49,327 nucleotides of DNA from assembly GCA_026392015.1 (NCBI GenBank), contig JAPLCW010000102.1:1-49327 (forward strand), given 5' to 3'. A program made the position numbers and the translations under genes. Every line of letters begins with the position of its first letter. Within the stretch, counting starts at the first letter, position 1. The stretch is from Candidatus Auribacterota bacterium (GTDB taxonomy: Bacteria; Auribacterota; Tritonobacteria; UBA1439). Under the pieces are notes generated by a model. It searched no databases. It had not been told where the DNA came from and was given only the letters and a program-made list of their open reading frames with translations. Below, in pieces: positions 30,901 to 38,145 of this stretch.

Positions 30901-31361
30901 CGTACACGCGCAAGAAGAACGAGAAGATGGCGGTGGCCGCGTTGGAGGACCTTGCCGGGGCGGTGGAGATCCTCATTTATCCGAAGGTTCTGGAGAAGGT
31001 GAGCGCCTGCGTTCGGGATGAGTCGCCTGTCTTTGTCACGGGACGCGTGGACCTCAAGGAGGAGAGCCCCAAGCTCATTGCATCGGAGATGATCCTCCTG
31101 GCCGAGGTGACGCAGCGCTGCAGCACGGCGGTGCATATCAATTTCTACCTCTCCGACATCGAGCATGGGAAACTCGAGGAACTGAAGAAACTCGTGCTCT
31201 CCTACGCGGGGAACTGTCCCGTTTTTCTCAACTTCAGCGCAAGCACCGGAGAGAGGGTTCTGATGAAGACGGGCAGCCAGTTCCGCGTCACCCCCTCCCC
31301 TCAGTTCTTAAGCGGAGTGGAGTCGCTCCTGGGGGAATCAAGCGTCAGGATGGACGGTTAG
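27906..31361 (+). CDS. dnaE: DNA polymerase III alpha subunit
   Basis: The replicative polymerase, 1151 aa, normal length for DnaE. The N-terminal PHP domain has FVHLHVHSEYSLLDGAC and LALTDHGFMGG. The catalytic core has GPGRGSAAGSIAAYTLGI and the two-aspartate motif MPDMDIDFCYD near residue 405, followed by YGSGNVGQIITFGRMKAKA and RIMGKKIVEQMEKQQE. A helix-hairpin-helix region (FGLAAIKNVGASAVDSI) and a C-terminal OB fold (VKMGGILTRVRFTYTRKKNE) complete it. The ATG has no obvious Shine-Dalgarno but begins exactly where the PHP domain should. A SLOG-fold gene follows 146 bases downstream. Confidence 0.97.
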   Translation: MQHSKFVHLHVHSEYSLLDGACRLDALIARARDLRMPALALTDHGFMGGALEFYQRAMAGGVKPIIGQEMYVAPGSRSDKKAGGVKDASHHLLLLVKDLEGYHNLLMLSSLAYLEGFYYKPRIDKELLSTHSRGLIGASGCLKGEIAQLILAGDIRGAERAAGEYKDIFSEGDFYLELHNHGLPEQISVNRELSGISRRLGIPLLASNDVHYMRKEDAPAHEILLCIQTGKTLIDEQRMRLSTNEFYFKSEEEMQKALAEFPDAAPRTIEVAEKCNLELNFKDEKGILKYHIPEYDPPEGAPRMEYLSRLCREGLAKRYPDGTPVAGERLERELKIIQRMNFASYFLIVWDFINWAKQQDIPVGPGRGSAAGSIAAYTLGITDIDPLRYNLLFERFLNPDRVTMPDMDIDFCYDRRGELLDYVTRRYGSGNVGQIITFGRMKAKAVIRDVGRVLGMPYGEVDKIAKLVPNDPKITLVEAIEMEPELKRLKKADPQIERLIEIAFSLEGLARNASTHAAGVVISDKPLTGYLPLCRGVNGELITQYAMKSVEDIGLLKMDFLGLRTLTVLHETLKIVERTKGVKLSWDSIPLNDRPTFDLLNRADTVGVFQLESAGMRDLSKKIGLDRFEDIIALLALFRPGPMRMLDDYVRRKHGQTSIAYDHPALEPILKDTYGVMLYQEQVIQIAHEIAGFTMPQADNLRRIMGKKIVEQMEKQQEAFVRGAVKKGIKKPVAEKIFDLVARFAEYGFNKSHSAAYALIAYRTAFLKANYPVEYMAALLSSELNDTDKIAEYIAECAQMGLKILPPDVNESYSRFTVVGDSIRFGLAAIKNVGASAVDSIISAREQGGRFASLFDFTCRIDSRLVNKKVIESLICGGAYDSFGFKRAQLMACVEKAMERAGEVQRDQRRGQESFFDLLDSSARQGAVIEAMPDLPEWPENQLLAMEKSLLGFYVSGHPLAKYESEIKKFATADANKLSQFKDGATVKMGGILTRVRFTYTRKKNEKMAVAALEDLAGAVEILIYPKVLEKVSACVRDESPVFVTGRVDLKEESPKLIASEMILLAEVTQRCSTAVHINFYLSDIEHGKLEELKKLVLSYAGNCPVFLNFSASTGERVLMKTGSQFRVTPSPQFLSGVESLLGESSVRMDG

Positions 31362-31376
31362 ACGTGAACAACTCCT

Positions 31377-31460
31377 GTGGGAGTGACGGCGTATCGGCGT
31401 AACCCTGACGTTATTGCTCACGCCGACACGCCCCTACGCCGTCACGCCGATACGTGCCGC
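31377..31460. repeat. Inverted repeats of GACGGCGTATCGGCG type after dnaE
   Basis: GTGACGGCGTATCGGCGTA and, further right, TACGCCGTCACGCCGATAC form pairing arms around CGTTATTGCTCACGCCGACA. It could act as a hairpin after dnaE; no T-run is present. Confidence 0.5.
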
Positions 31461-31507
31461 AAAGCCCTCGATACCGAGGTGCCCGAATCTCAAGTGAAGT
31501 CATAGAT

Positions 31508-32041
31508 ATGAGAATTGCAATAATTGGTCCCTCTAATATCGACAAAGTCGCCCTCGCCGTCGGCATCGCGCCGGATCGGATACGGGAGGCCGCGGCCGAG
31601 GCGGGAAGGATGCTGGCTGTCTCGGGTCATGAACTGATCGTGGTGCCCGACCAGGGAGTGCCGGTCATCGCCGCGGGTGCCTATCGCGAGGCGGGCGGCA
31701 AGAATATATCGGGGCTCATCCCCACATCAGGGCACTCCGCCAAAGGCTCCACAACCCGCGTACAGCGAAACAAGATCCTCTGCGATGACAGCCGGGACGA
31801 TCTCACCTGGTGCGAACAGCATTCCCGGCTTGTGGAGCTTGCCGATGCGATGGTCTGCGTGGGACTGAGCTGCGGCACCATCTGTGAAATCGCATGGACG
31901 AAGTGGACGAGAAAGATTCCCGTGTACATACTCCGGTCTCTTTCTACCCGCGTCCCCCCCGAGATAGAGGCGGAGACCGACCTGCGCTACCGTGACAGCA
32001 TCGGGGAGATCATCGCTGATCTGGGGAAAGCAGGTTTTTAG
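31508..32041 (+). CDS. SLOG/LOG-like Rossmann-fold protein of unknown function
   Basis: A 177-aa protein from the ATG at 31508; the frame is open from 31454 but MRIAIIGPSN is the natural start of the first beta strand. ELIVVPDQGVPVIAAGAYREAG and the Gly-rich motif VGLSCGTICEIAWTKW resemble the nucleotide-binding region of the SLOG superfamily (the TIGR00725-type branch). The family's PGGxGT sequence is altered to SCGT. The family binds nucleotides or related small molecules; no reaction is assigned. It stands between dnaE and plsC. The TAG stop codon is also the first three bases of an inserted repeat element, so the original C-terminus may have been a little different. Confidence 0.55.
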   Translation: MRIAIIGPSNIDKVALAVGIAPDRIREAAAEAGRMLAVSGHELIVVPDQGVPVIAAGAYREAGGKNISGLIPTSGHSAKGSTTRVQRNKILCDDSRDDLTWCEQHSRLVELADAMVCVGLSCGTICEIAWTKWTRKIPVYILRSLSTRVPPEIEAETDLRYRDSIGEIIADLGKAGF

Positions 32042-32364
32042 CCTGGATTATTCACGAGGCGCACGAATTAAAAGGGACATAACCACTGAGGGCATTGAAT
32101 ATACTGAATGTGTGGACGCAGATTTGCGCAGATGAACGCAGATTAACAAAAGAAGCAGCGTGAACCCTTGAAGCTTTAGCCGCAAGCTGTATTTGTATCT
32201 GCGTGTTCTGCGTTCATCTGCGTCCTGAATAGCGAGTACGATATCAATGAGATAGTTGTGTGAACCGTTCAGTGACCTGAGCGTCTTCGGTGGTTAAAAT
32301 CGTGTAGTCTGTTGTGCTATTGGCCAGGTATGTCAGTTTTGAGTTGGTGAATAGATCAGGTTAG
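32039..32364. mobile_element. Palindrome-ended element, copy 3, with two nested palindromes
   Basis: The ends are TAGCCTGGATTATTCACG and GTTGGTGAATAGATCAGGTTA, as in copy 1. Inside lies ATAACCACTGAGGGCATTG paired with CTTCGGTGGTTAAAAT, and inside that GGACGCAGATTTGCGCAGAT paired with CTGCGTTCATCTGCGTCC. Three palindromes are thus stacked one within another. The first base triplet supplies the stop codon of the preceding gene. Confidence 0.65.
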
Positions 32365-32477
32365 GTCGCAACTTCTTTGCAGCGTGCATAGAAATTTGCA
32401 GCGTGCATATACATTAGTGGCTCGATTGCTCGATAGCTCGATAGCTTCTTTGAGCTGCGGTCGGAGGCCGCGTTGAG

Positions 32478-33176
32478 ATGAAGTTCAGCCAGTCGTTCTA
32501 CGACCGCGCCTACAGCGCCTTCAGGACAATGTACCGGTTCCTCTTCAAGGTCCTGTTCCGATGGGAGGCATACGGCCTGGAGCATGTCCCGGAGAGCGGC
32601 GGCGCGATCCTCGCCGTCAATCACGCGAGCGCGCTCGACCCGCCGCTGGGTGGGGTTGCGCTCGACCGCAAGATCTGGGTCCTCGGGCGTTCGAGCCTCA
32701 TCAAAAACCGGCTGCTCGACTTTGTCTTCGCCTGCCAGCACCTCGTCCCCATCACCCGCGGAATCGCCGACATCACGGCCACTAAAAAAATCATCAGCTT
32801 AATACGGTCGGGAGAAATCGTACTCATGTTCCCCGAAGGGACGAGGAGCGTGGATGGCACGCTCGGCCCCGGCAAGGAGGGGGTGGGCATGTTCGTGCGG
32901 CACGCGAAGGCCGACGTGATCCCCTGCTACATTTCCGGCTCATGGAAGGCGTTGCCGAAGGGCGCCCGCCTTCCGCGCCTGCGCAAGGTACGCATCATCT
33001 ACGGCCCGTTGATCCGGTACGCTGAGTTTAAGGATATTCCGAAGACAAGGAAAGGTTTCCAGCAGATCAGCCAGAAGATCATGGAGAGAATCGCCGCGTT
33101 GAAAAATCATCTGGAACAAAGCGACCGCAGTTCATACCGTGGATGGAAGTCGGTCCCGCAAGGGGATGGCAAATGA
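32478..33176 (+). CDS. plsC: 1-acyl-sn-glycerol-3-phosphate acyltransferase
   Basis: A 232-aa membrane-associated acyltransferase making phosphatidic acid from lysophosphatidic acid in phospholipid synthesis. The four family blocks are visible: the catalytic NHASALD (H-x4-D), the KNRLLDFVF region, the glycerophosphate-binding FPEGTRS and the VIPCYISGS segment. An N-terminal hydrophobic stretch (YRFLFKVLF) fits membrane association. GGAGG lies ten bases before the ATG. It converges with the helicase gene 57 bases downstream. Other PlsC-like acyltransferases with different acceptors look alike, so the exact substrate is inferred. Confidence 0.88.
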   Translation: MKFSQSFYDRAYSAFRTMYRFLFKVLFRWEAYGLEHVPESGGAILAVNHASALDPPLGGVALDRKIWVLGRSSLIKNRLLDFVFACQHLVPITRGIADITATKKIISLIRSGEIVLMFPEGTRSVDGTLGPGKEGVGMFVRHAKADVIPCYISGSWKALPKGARLPRLRKVRIIYGPLIRYAEFKDIPKTRKGFQQISQKIMERIAALKNHLEQSDRSSYRGWKSVPQGDGK

Positions 33177-33233
33177 ATGGCACACGCTGCCGGTCTCTTT
33201 TGTTTGGGCGTGCGCGTGGGGTGGCACAGACAA

Positions 33234-35417
33234 TTATACCTGCTTCTTGATGTTCTCCGCGATCTGGGGTCCGATGGAGGGGACCTTGCTCAGTTGCTTC
33301 ACCGTCGCCCCGCGCAGATCCTCAATCGTTTTATACCCCTTCCTGAAGAGGCTGCGCGCACGCACGCGGCCGATCCCTTTAAGGCTGACGAGATCGAGAA
33401 GCTCTTCCTTGATCCCGTAGAGCACCCGCCGCTGGAGATCTTTGAGCAAAGGGCGAAGGTCTTTTCTTTCGCAGAGAGCGGCAATCTGCTGGGCCGAGTA
33501 GAGGAGCCAGTCGGCACCCTGCATAATCCGCCGAAGGTCGCCGGGGCCTATGCGAAATGATTCACAGAGGCCTTCCTCCGGTTCCTCCGCTATCCATGAG
33601 CGGATCAGCCGGGCTGTGTGCATCGCCTGGAGAAAACGATATTGCTCCATCTCACTCCCGCCGTCAGGAGGCGGCACGAGAAATTCCTTGCTCCCCAATG
33701 CCATCTCATCGCCCAACGCGGCGAAGTCGTCCTTCCCCACGGAGAGGAGATCCATGTCCGGGCAACAGCAGATGAGGTGGAGCAGCGATTCCTCCGAGGG
33801 CGCGCGCTCCCCGGCGGCGAGCAGTCCCTCTTTCAAATTCAGTCCGGAGTGCGGAGTAAGGTAGAGGCGGGAGACGATCGCGCCGAATGTGGTGGCGCGA
33901 AGACCGGCGGATGGAGCCGGGGTCCGGTCGGGGGCGACGCAGCCGTCACAGGTGATCAGCTCCTCCCCTATCAAAGAACCGAGTACCAGATCCACTGTGT
34001 ATGCGAGCGATTCGACCTCATTCTGGGCGGCGAAGAAGGTGCGCGAGAGAAAACCCATGATCTCCTCGCGGGAGGTTGCGTAACCGGAGGCGATGGAGGC
34101 AAGGATGTGGGATGAGAGGGATGCGCCCGACCCGAGTTGGGAACGGAGCGGCTCAGAACTGGCGTGGATGTAGCGCTCGAAAAGCATCTCCAGATCCCCC
34201 TCCTTCTTCGCGACGATGAGGGCTTCCCCCTTCGAATCGTAGCCCGGCCTTCCCGCCCTTCCCGCGAACTGCTTGTACTCAAATACAGGGATCGGGCGTT
34301 GGCCGCGCCCCATTTCGTAGCGCGCCCAGTCGCGGATCACCACCCGCCGGGCGGGGAGATTCACCCCCGCGGCGAGCGTCGGCGTGGCGACGATCACCTT
34401 TATCCGGTTCGCACGGAAGGCGTCCTCTATCAATTTTCTCTGCCCCTGGTGGAGGCCCGCATGGTGAAAAGCGACGCCGCCCTTGATAATCTCGGAAAGC
34501 TCACGGCAGAGGTGCGTCGGCTCCGGGAGCACGCTGCCCGCGGCGGCAGCCAGCTCTTTCAGAGGCGACCTCTCTTTCGCCGGAAGCGTCTGCCGGAGAT
34601 GGTGCGACAGGGAACGTGCGACCGCGACCGCGGAACGCCGGGAGTTGACAAAGACCAATATCTGGCCTCCCTCCTCGAGCGTATCGTTCACGAGCGCCGT
34701 CACCGCCTCCGATTTGCCGGCGACGAGCGAACGGCTGCTGGAATCCGAATAGTGTATCTTGTTTCCCGAGTACACCCCCTCGAGAAGCGGGACCGGACGC
34801 CAGTCGCTCGACACGAGCTCCGCCCCCAGCCATCGCGCCAGTTCGTCGCTGTTGGAAATTGTCGCGCTGAGGGCAAGTATCTGAACGTTCGGATTGATCT
34901 GGTGCAATCGGGCTGCAACGATCTCGAGTGTCGGACCCCGCTCGGGATCATGTATGTAGTGAATCTCGTCCAGAACAACCACGGAGAGCGATTCCCCGAG
35001 CCAGTGCGAACGCATCCTGAGAAGCGAGTCCACCTTCTCGGAGGTGGCAACGAGGATGTCGAACTGGGCAAGCCGGGTGCCGGGAGAATCGTACTCGCCG
35101 GTTGCAACACCCACGGATATCCCGAGGGGCCCGTACTTTTTTTGAAAATCCTCATACTTCTCGGACGCGAGCGCCCTCAGGGGAACGATGTAAAGACAGT
35201 GCCCCTTGCCCTCGAGAATGCTCTTCACCATGCAAATTTCCGCGATCAGGGTCTTCCCCGCGGCCGTCGGGATCGCAAGGACAAGATTCTTTCCATCGAG
35301 CACGCCGGAGGAGAGCGCTTCCTCCTGGGGGGGATAGAGGGATCCGATGCCCTGCTTTTTCAAAACCTCCACGATTTTATCGGGGAGTATATAGTTGTTC
35401 TTCAACTGTAAAACCAT
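33234..35417 (-). CDS. Hel308-like superfamily 2 DNA helicase
   Basis: A 727-aa Ski2-like helicase from the ATG at 35417, chosen because AGGTG lies six bases upstream. A Q-motif-like LYPPQEEAL is followed by Walker A PTAAGKT, LYIVPLRALA, the DEIH box (VVVLDEIHYIHD, near residue 147), motif III LALSATI, ILVFVNSRRSA, FHHAGLHQGQR, VIVATPTLAAGVNLPARRVV and QFAGRAGRPGYD. The C-terminus has the winged-helix/ratchet region and two helix-hairpin-helix motifs (LKGIGRVRARSLF, VPSIGPQIAENI). Length and order match archaeal Hel308, which unwinds lagging strands at stalled forks. Its presence in a bacterium suggests transfer from archaea or an uncommon bacterial branch. It stands alone, with a palindrome-rich gap upstream. 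Confidence 0.88.
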   Translation of the reverse strand: MVLQLKNNYILPDKIVEVLKKQGIGSLYPPQEEALSSGVLDGKNLVLAIPTAAGKTLIAEICMVKSILEGKGHCLYIVPLRALASEKYEDFQKKYGPLGISVGVATGEYDSPGTRLAQFDILVATSEKVDSLLRMRSHWLGESLSVVVLDEIHYIHDPERGPTLEIVAARLHQINPNVQILALSATISNSDELARWLGAELVSSDWRPVPLLEGVYSGNKIHYSDSSSRSLVAGKSEAVTALVNDTLEEGGQILVFVNSRRSAVAVARSLSHHLRQTLPAKERSPLKELAAAAGSVLPEPTHLCRELSEIIKGGVAFHHAGLHQGQRKLIEDAFRANRIKVIVATPTLAAGVNLPARRVVIRDWARYEMGRGQRPIPVFEYKQFAGRAGRPGYDSKGEALIVAKKEGDLEMLFERYIHASSEPLRSQLGSGASLSSHILASIASGYATSREEIMGFLSRTFFAAQNEVESLAYTVDLVLGSLIGEELITCDGCVAPDRTPAPSAGLRATTFGAIVSRLYLTPHSGLNLKEGLLAAGERAPSEESLLHLICCCPDMDLLSVGKDDFAALGDEMALGSKEFLVPPPDGGSEMEQYRFLQAMHTARLIRSWIAEEPEEGLCESFRIGPGDLRRIMQGADWLLYSAQQIAALCERKDLRPLLKDLQRRVLYGIKEELLDLVSLKGIGRVRARSLFRKGYKTIEDLRGATVKQLSKVPSIGPQIAENIKKQV

Positions 35418-35454
35418 GTAAGGCACCTAATCTGTTCATAAGCTTTTCATATCT

Positions 35455-35594
35455 TAACCGCGGATTGCGCGGATTCTTGCTTCCAATCCATCTGATCATT
35501 TACATTCGCTGATCACTCAGAAGGTGTGAAAAAATCGGGATTTCATCCCTTTCTGCAATTATAGGCTGTAGGGGCTCGATGTATCGAGCCCTAC
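35455..35594. repeat. Single CCGCGGATT arm and a small hairpin
   Basis: TTAACCGCGGATTGCGCGGA (near 35455) is one arm of the palindrome family, here without a partner. GTAGGGGCTCGATGTATCGA to CCCTAC (35568-35594) is a compact hairpin. The rest of 35427-35889 shows no gene. Confidence 0.5.
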
Positions 35595-35889
35595 GGTGCG
35601 GGTCGGATAAATCCCTGCAACACTCTCTGTACCATTCCACCACATCTTCTTATCAATAATGATACCAAATAGAGCAGATTATGGCCACCGTTCCCGATCC
35701 GGGACGCGACTGGGTCATAACTATTTTATACCCTTAATTCACAACATGCTGGTATTAGGCCTATTATGGATGCTGATTTCGCGAAAGAACAAATTGCCGC
35801 AGATTCCCATGGTTGGCACGGCACTTGCTGGATATTCAGACGAGAGACGATACCACAGTATTCATTAAGATCAAAACAGGAGGTCGGAT

Positions 35890-36192
35890 ATGAAAACAAT
35901 GATTCACATCTCTCTGGTCACGGCTCTGCTGCTATTCAGCGCCCTGCTAGTTTCCGCGAGCGATCGTCGAGAATGGCGGGGTAAGTATCACGGACCCTGG
36001 GGAGAAGGGAAGATAAAAATCAAGGAGCACTATCCGCGGCATTATTATAGATATCCCGGATACCACTATCCGTACGGCTATTACTACCCGCCCTATTATC
36101 CGCCATATTATTATGCGCCTTACTACTACCCGGAGCCATACGGGTACCCCGGACCGTATTACGGCGATTACCGGGTCAAGATCGAAGACTGA
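35890..36192 (+). CDS. Small secreted Tyr/Pro/Gly-rich protein
   Basis: A 100-aa protein with a clear signal peptide (ISLVTALLLFSALLVSAS) and AGGAGG six bases before the ATG. The mature chain has about two dozen tyrosines in some 70 residues, arranged as PYYPPYYYAPYYYP and similar units, with charged ends (HGPWGEGKIKIKEHYPRH and YRVKIED). No catalytic domain is present. Such Tyr/Pro-rich chains occur in cell-surface or matrix proteins and might be cross-linked or glycosylated; this is inference. Its 3' end overlaps the end of mobB on the other strand by 17 bases. Similar small YYP-rich periplasmic proteins are known in several Gram-negative groups, without assigned function. Confidence 0.7.
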   Translation: MKTMIHISLVTALLLFSALLVSASDRREWRGKYHGPWGEGKIKIKEHYPRHYYRYPGYHYPYGYYYPPYYPPYYYAPYYYPEPYGYPGPYYGDYRVKIED

Positions 36193-36715
36193 GTCGGGAG
36201 CCGACAATAAAATCCGCGAGGGCCACCGTATCATTCGGATCGAAGAGGGGAACGGAAGGCACCGTTCCCCTCTTCCCTATTTCGGCGATGATGGTGCTGG
36301 CCCGGCCTCGCGGCTTCCGCCCTCCGGACACAAAGATCTTCGGTATATCCGACTCGGCCCAGCCTTCCACGAGAACGACATCCACCCCCGGGAAGAATCG
36401 CTCGACCGCAGCACGCGGCGATAGCTCACCGCTGTGGTGAGACACGAGGGCCAATGAACCGGGGCACATAAGGAGCACCGCGCCTGCGCCCGCATCCCTG
36501 AGACGGGAGCTGTCCTTCTTTTTCGGGTCGATTGTGAAGCGTGTCCTGCTGTGCTTGATTGCAGCGACCCTGAGTTTCCGGCGCTCGAGCTCTTTGATGA
36601 GCCGTACGAGGATTGTTGTTTTCCCCACCCCGGAAGGCCCCATAAAAGAGACCATGAGCGGGGAGTGAGCTGATTGCCCTGCTTTTTTACGATTCGTAGA
36701 GCTCACCTGAGTCAT
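36176..36715 (-). CDS. mobB: Molybdopterin-guanine dinucleotide biosynthesis protein MobB
   Basis: A 179-aa GTP-binding P-loop protein that assists MobA in attaching GMP to molybdopterin. Walker A is MGPSGVGKTTILVRL, followed by VAAIKHSRTRFTIDP, DSSRLRDAGAGAVLL and VDVVLVEGWAESDIPKI, all standard MobB blocks. The N-terminus is uncertain: ATG at 36715 overlaps the zinc-ribbon gene by 29 bases and lacks a good Shine-Dalgarno; a second ATG at 36652 is closer to the P-loop. No other molybdenum cofactor gene is in view. The 3' part of the gene contains a 14-bp perfect hairpin. Confidence 0.85.
   Translation of the reverse strand: MTQVSSTNRKKAGQSAHSPLMVSFMGPSGVGKTTILVRLIKELERRKLRVAAIKHSRTRFTIDPKKKDSSRLRDAGAGAVLLMCPGSLALVSHHSGELSPRAAVERFFPGVDVVLVEGWAESDIPKIFVSGGRKPRGRASTIIAEIGKRGTVPSVPLFDPNDTVALADFIVGSRLSLRS
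36242..36275. terminator. 14-bp perfect hairpin between convergent genes
   Basis: GAAGAGGGGAACGG and CCGTTCCCCTCTTC pair perfectly around the loop AAGGCA, 50 bases after the stop of the Tyr-rich gene and inside the mobB coding end. It could stop transcription from the + strand, although the following bases (CCTATTTC) are not a proper T-run. Confidence 0.4.
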
Positions 36716-37076
36716 CTTTCGTATAGTCACCGCCCGCAGATCCCTCGATCTCCTCGGGGCTCTCTCTCGCCTCGAGGCGCTTCGCCATCTCATCCACCTC
36801 TCCGGGCACCTCTTCTCCCATTTCGCCGCTTATCTTCTTCATCCACCGGGCAAAGGAACGTGGGTCCTTCTCATCAATGCCGGAGAAAATCGAGGGATCG
36901 GCAAGCTTCTGCATGCGGGACTCTTCGCTCCGCCCGATACGGAAAGAGGAGATCCTGCGCGCCATGCCGCTGCGCCCGCACCTCGGACATCTGGGCGCCC
37001 TGCGCGCGGCGACGTCCCGCACCAGGAAATTGAAAATCTTCCTGCACCTGTCACAGGCGTATTCGAATATCGGCAT
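36687..37076 (-). CDS. FmdB-type zinc ribbon protein
   Basis: A 129-aa protein with the FmdB N-terminal zinc ribbon: MPIFEYACDRC (C8, C11) and CPRC (C30, C33), about 20 residues apart. The C-terminal half is charged and helical (WMKKISGEMGEEVPGEVDEM), with no second domain recognised. Family members are small putative regulatory proteins, often beside metal or cofactor genes; the function is not established. No Shine-Dalgarno is visible before the ATG. The gene overlaps mobB, so the two are probably cotranscribed. Confidence 0.8.
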   Translation of the reverse strand: MPIFEYACDRCRKIFNFLVRDVAARRAPRCPRCGRSGMARRISSFRIGRSEESRMQKLADPSIFSGIDEKDPRSFARWMKKISGEMGEEVPGEVDEMAKRLEARESPEEIEGSAGGDYTKDDSGELYES

Positions 37077-37183
37077 AGGATAAGGCTAGCATACCGCACC
37101 ATATTTTGCCAACCATGGCGAAATTCGGCAGTGGCTCAATTTGCGTGACGTTGATTTGCAGGGGTTCGACGACCTTGTCCTAA

Positions 37184-37249
37184 GCACTTCGACTGCGCTC
37201 AGTATAAACTCGGCCGAAGGATCGAACCCGGGCGCGATAAATCGCGCCC
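37184..37249. repeat. GCACTTCGACTGCGCTCAGT repeat and adjoining hairpin
   Basis: GCACTTCGACTGCGCTCAGT is the reverse complement of a block inside the MITE copies at 6307 and 17527. Close by, GGGCGCGAT and ATCGCGCCC (37230-37249) form a tight hairpin. No gene is visible in 37077-38145 apart from repeats. Confidence 0.6.
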
Positions 37250-37345
37250 CTACAACATAACATTATGTTTCCTCCGCCAAAATAGCGACCCATTACTTTT
37301 CCCGGGAATGCCTCAGTTACGCTGGGGTCTGATGACTTTATCCGG

Positions 37346-37484
37346 ACATGCAGAGTTTTATTATAACCGACGATACACAATGTGGGAGCGGCTTCCCGCC
37401 GCGATAATTGGGGCAAGATGCCCCTCCCACAAGTGAATAACGTGCGCCAATCTGTGTTCATCCGTGTTCATCCGTGGTGTATAT
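37346..37484. repeat. Nested palindrome with REP-like core (second copy of the 12508 type)
   Basis: TTTTATTATAACCGACGATA at the left and GTGTTCATCCGTGGTGTATA at the right enclose TGTGGGAGCGGCTTCCCGCC to GCCCCTCCCACA (37381-37431), the same REP-like unit as at 12541, inserted at the corresponding place. Confidence 0.65.
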
Positions 37485-37539
37485 GCCCCTGCAATAAGGA
37501 CACATCACTTTTCTCGTGGTTTTTTCTGTGGTTTTTTCT

Positions 37540-37765
37540 GTACTGGGGCACTTATGGGTGGTATCCCTTTTACTTGTCATCCCCGCGAAAGCCTGCCTAT
37601 GCCGAAGCGGCTTCGCGCAGGCAGGCGGGGATCCAGTATAAAACCTGGATTCCTGCTGGAGTTTACCCTCGTGAAAACGGGGGCAGGAATGACATATTCA
37701 GCAATGTACCACCCATAAGTGGAATGACATATTAAGCAATGTACCCCCCATAAGTGACCCCTTAC
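37540..37765. mobile_element. MITE, intact copy with 8-bp target duplication TTTTTTCT
   Basis: The same family as 17527 in reverse orientation: left end GTACTGGGGCACTTATGGG, right end ending CCATAAGTGACCCCTTAC. Perfect direct repeats TTTTTTCT flank it (37532-37539 and 37766-37773). The right terminal segment (GAATGACATATTAAGCAATG through ACCCCCCATAAGT) is tandemly duplicated inside the element, making it 226 bases long. Confidence 0.8.
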
Positions 37766-37923
37766 TTTTTTCTGTGGTTTTTTCTTGCTTCCGGGGGGCA
37801 GGATTGGTATCATGAGCGGCAGCGTAGCGTAAGTATCTGGTTAGCTGGAGAATGTTGCGAAAAGACCTGTACATTTACTTTCCTATCTCAACGCCTTTGC
37901 GGTGAAAAAACATAAAAAGCTTA

Positions 37924-37946
37924 GCGGTTCACATTGCGTGAACCGC
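37924..37946. promoter_or_regulatory. Perfect 9-bp hairpin upstream of the surface-protein array
   Basis: GCGGTTCAC and GTGAACCGC pair perfectly around ATTGC. It is about 200 bases before the first signal peptide of the array. It might structure the leader or act as a binding dyad. No known riboswitch pattern was recognised. Confidence 0.35.
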
Positions 37947-38145
37947 GGGGACTCAGGTTATGATAAACCCCGTTAGGGATTTTGAAAACAGAAAGCATAA
38001 GGAGTCAAAAATGAACACAATGAGCATGAATTACGGTCGCCCTGAACAAACTACCTCTAACCGCATGAAGAAGCTTTTCAATTTCGCAGTGGAAACCCTT
38101 GGCTGTTTTCTATCAACCCTTAACCGTTTTGCGAGGAGGTGTGAG

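Noticed and set aside
29445..31166. Minus-strand frame of 573 codons inside dnaE
   Set aside because: Shadow frame in the third-position-GC-rich dnaE; Arg/Glu/Leu-rich without domain.
34137..35411. Plus-strand frame of 424 codons opposite the helicase
   Set aside because: Antisense shadow; the minus strand has all helicase motifs.
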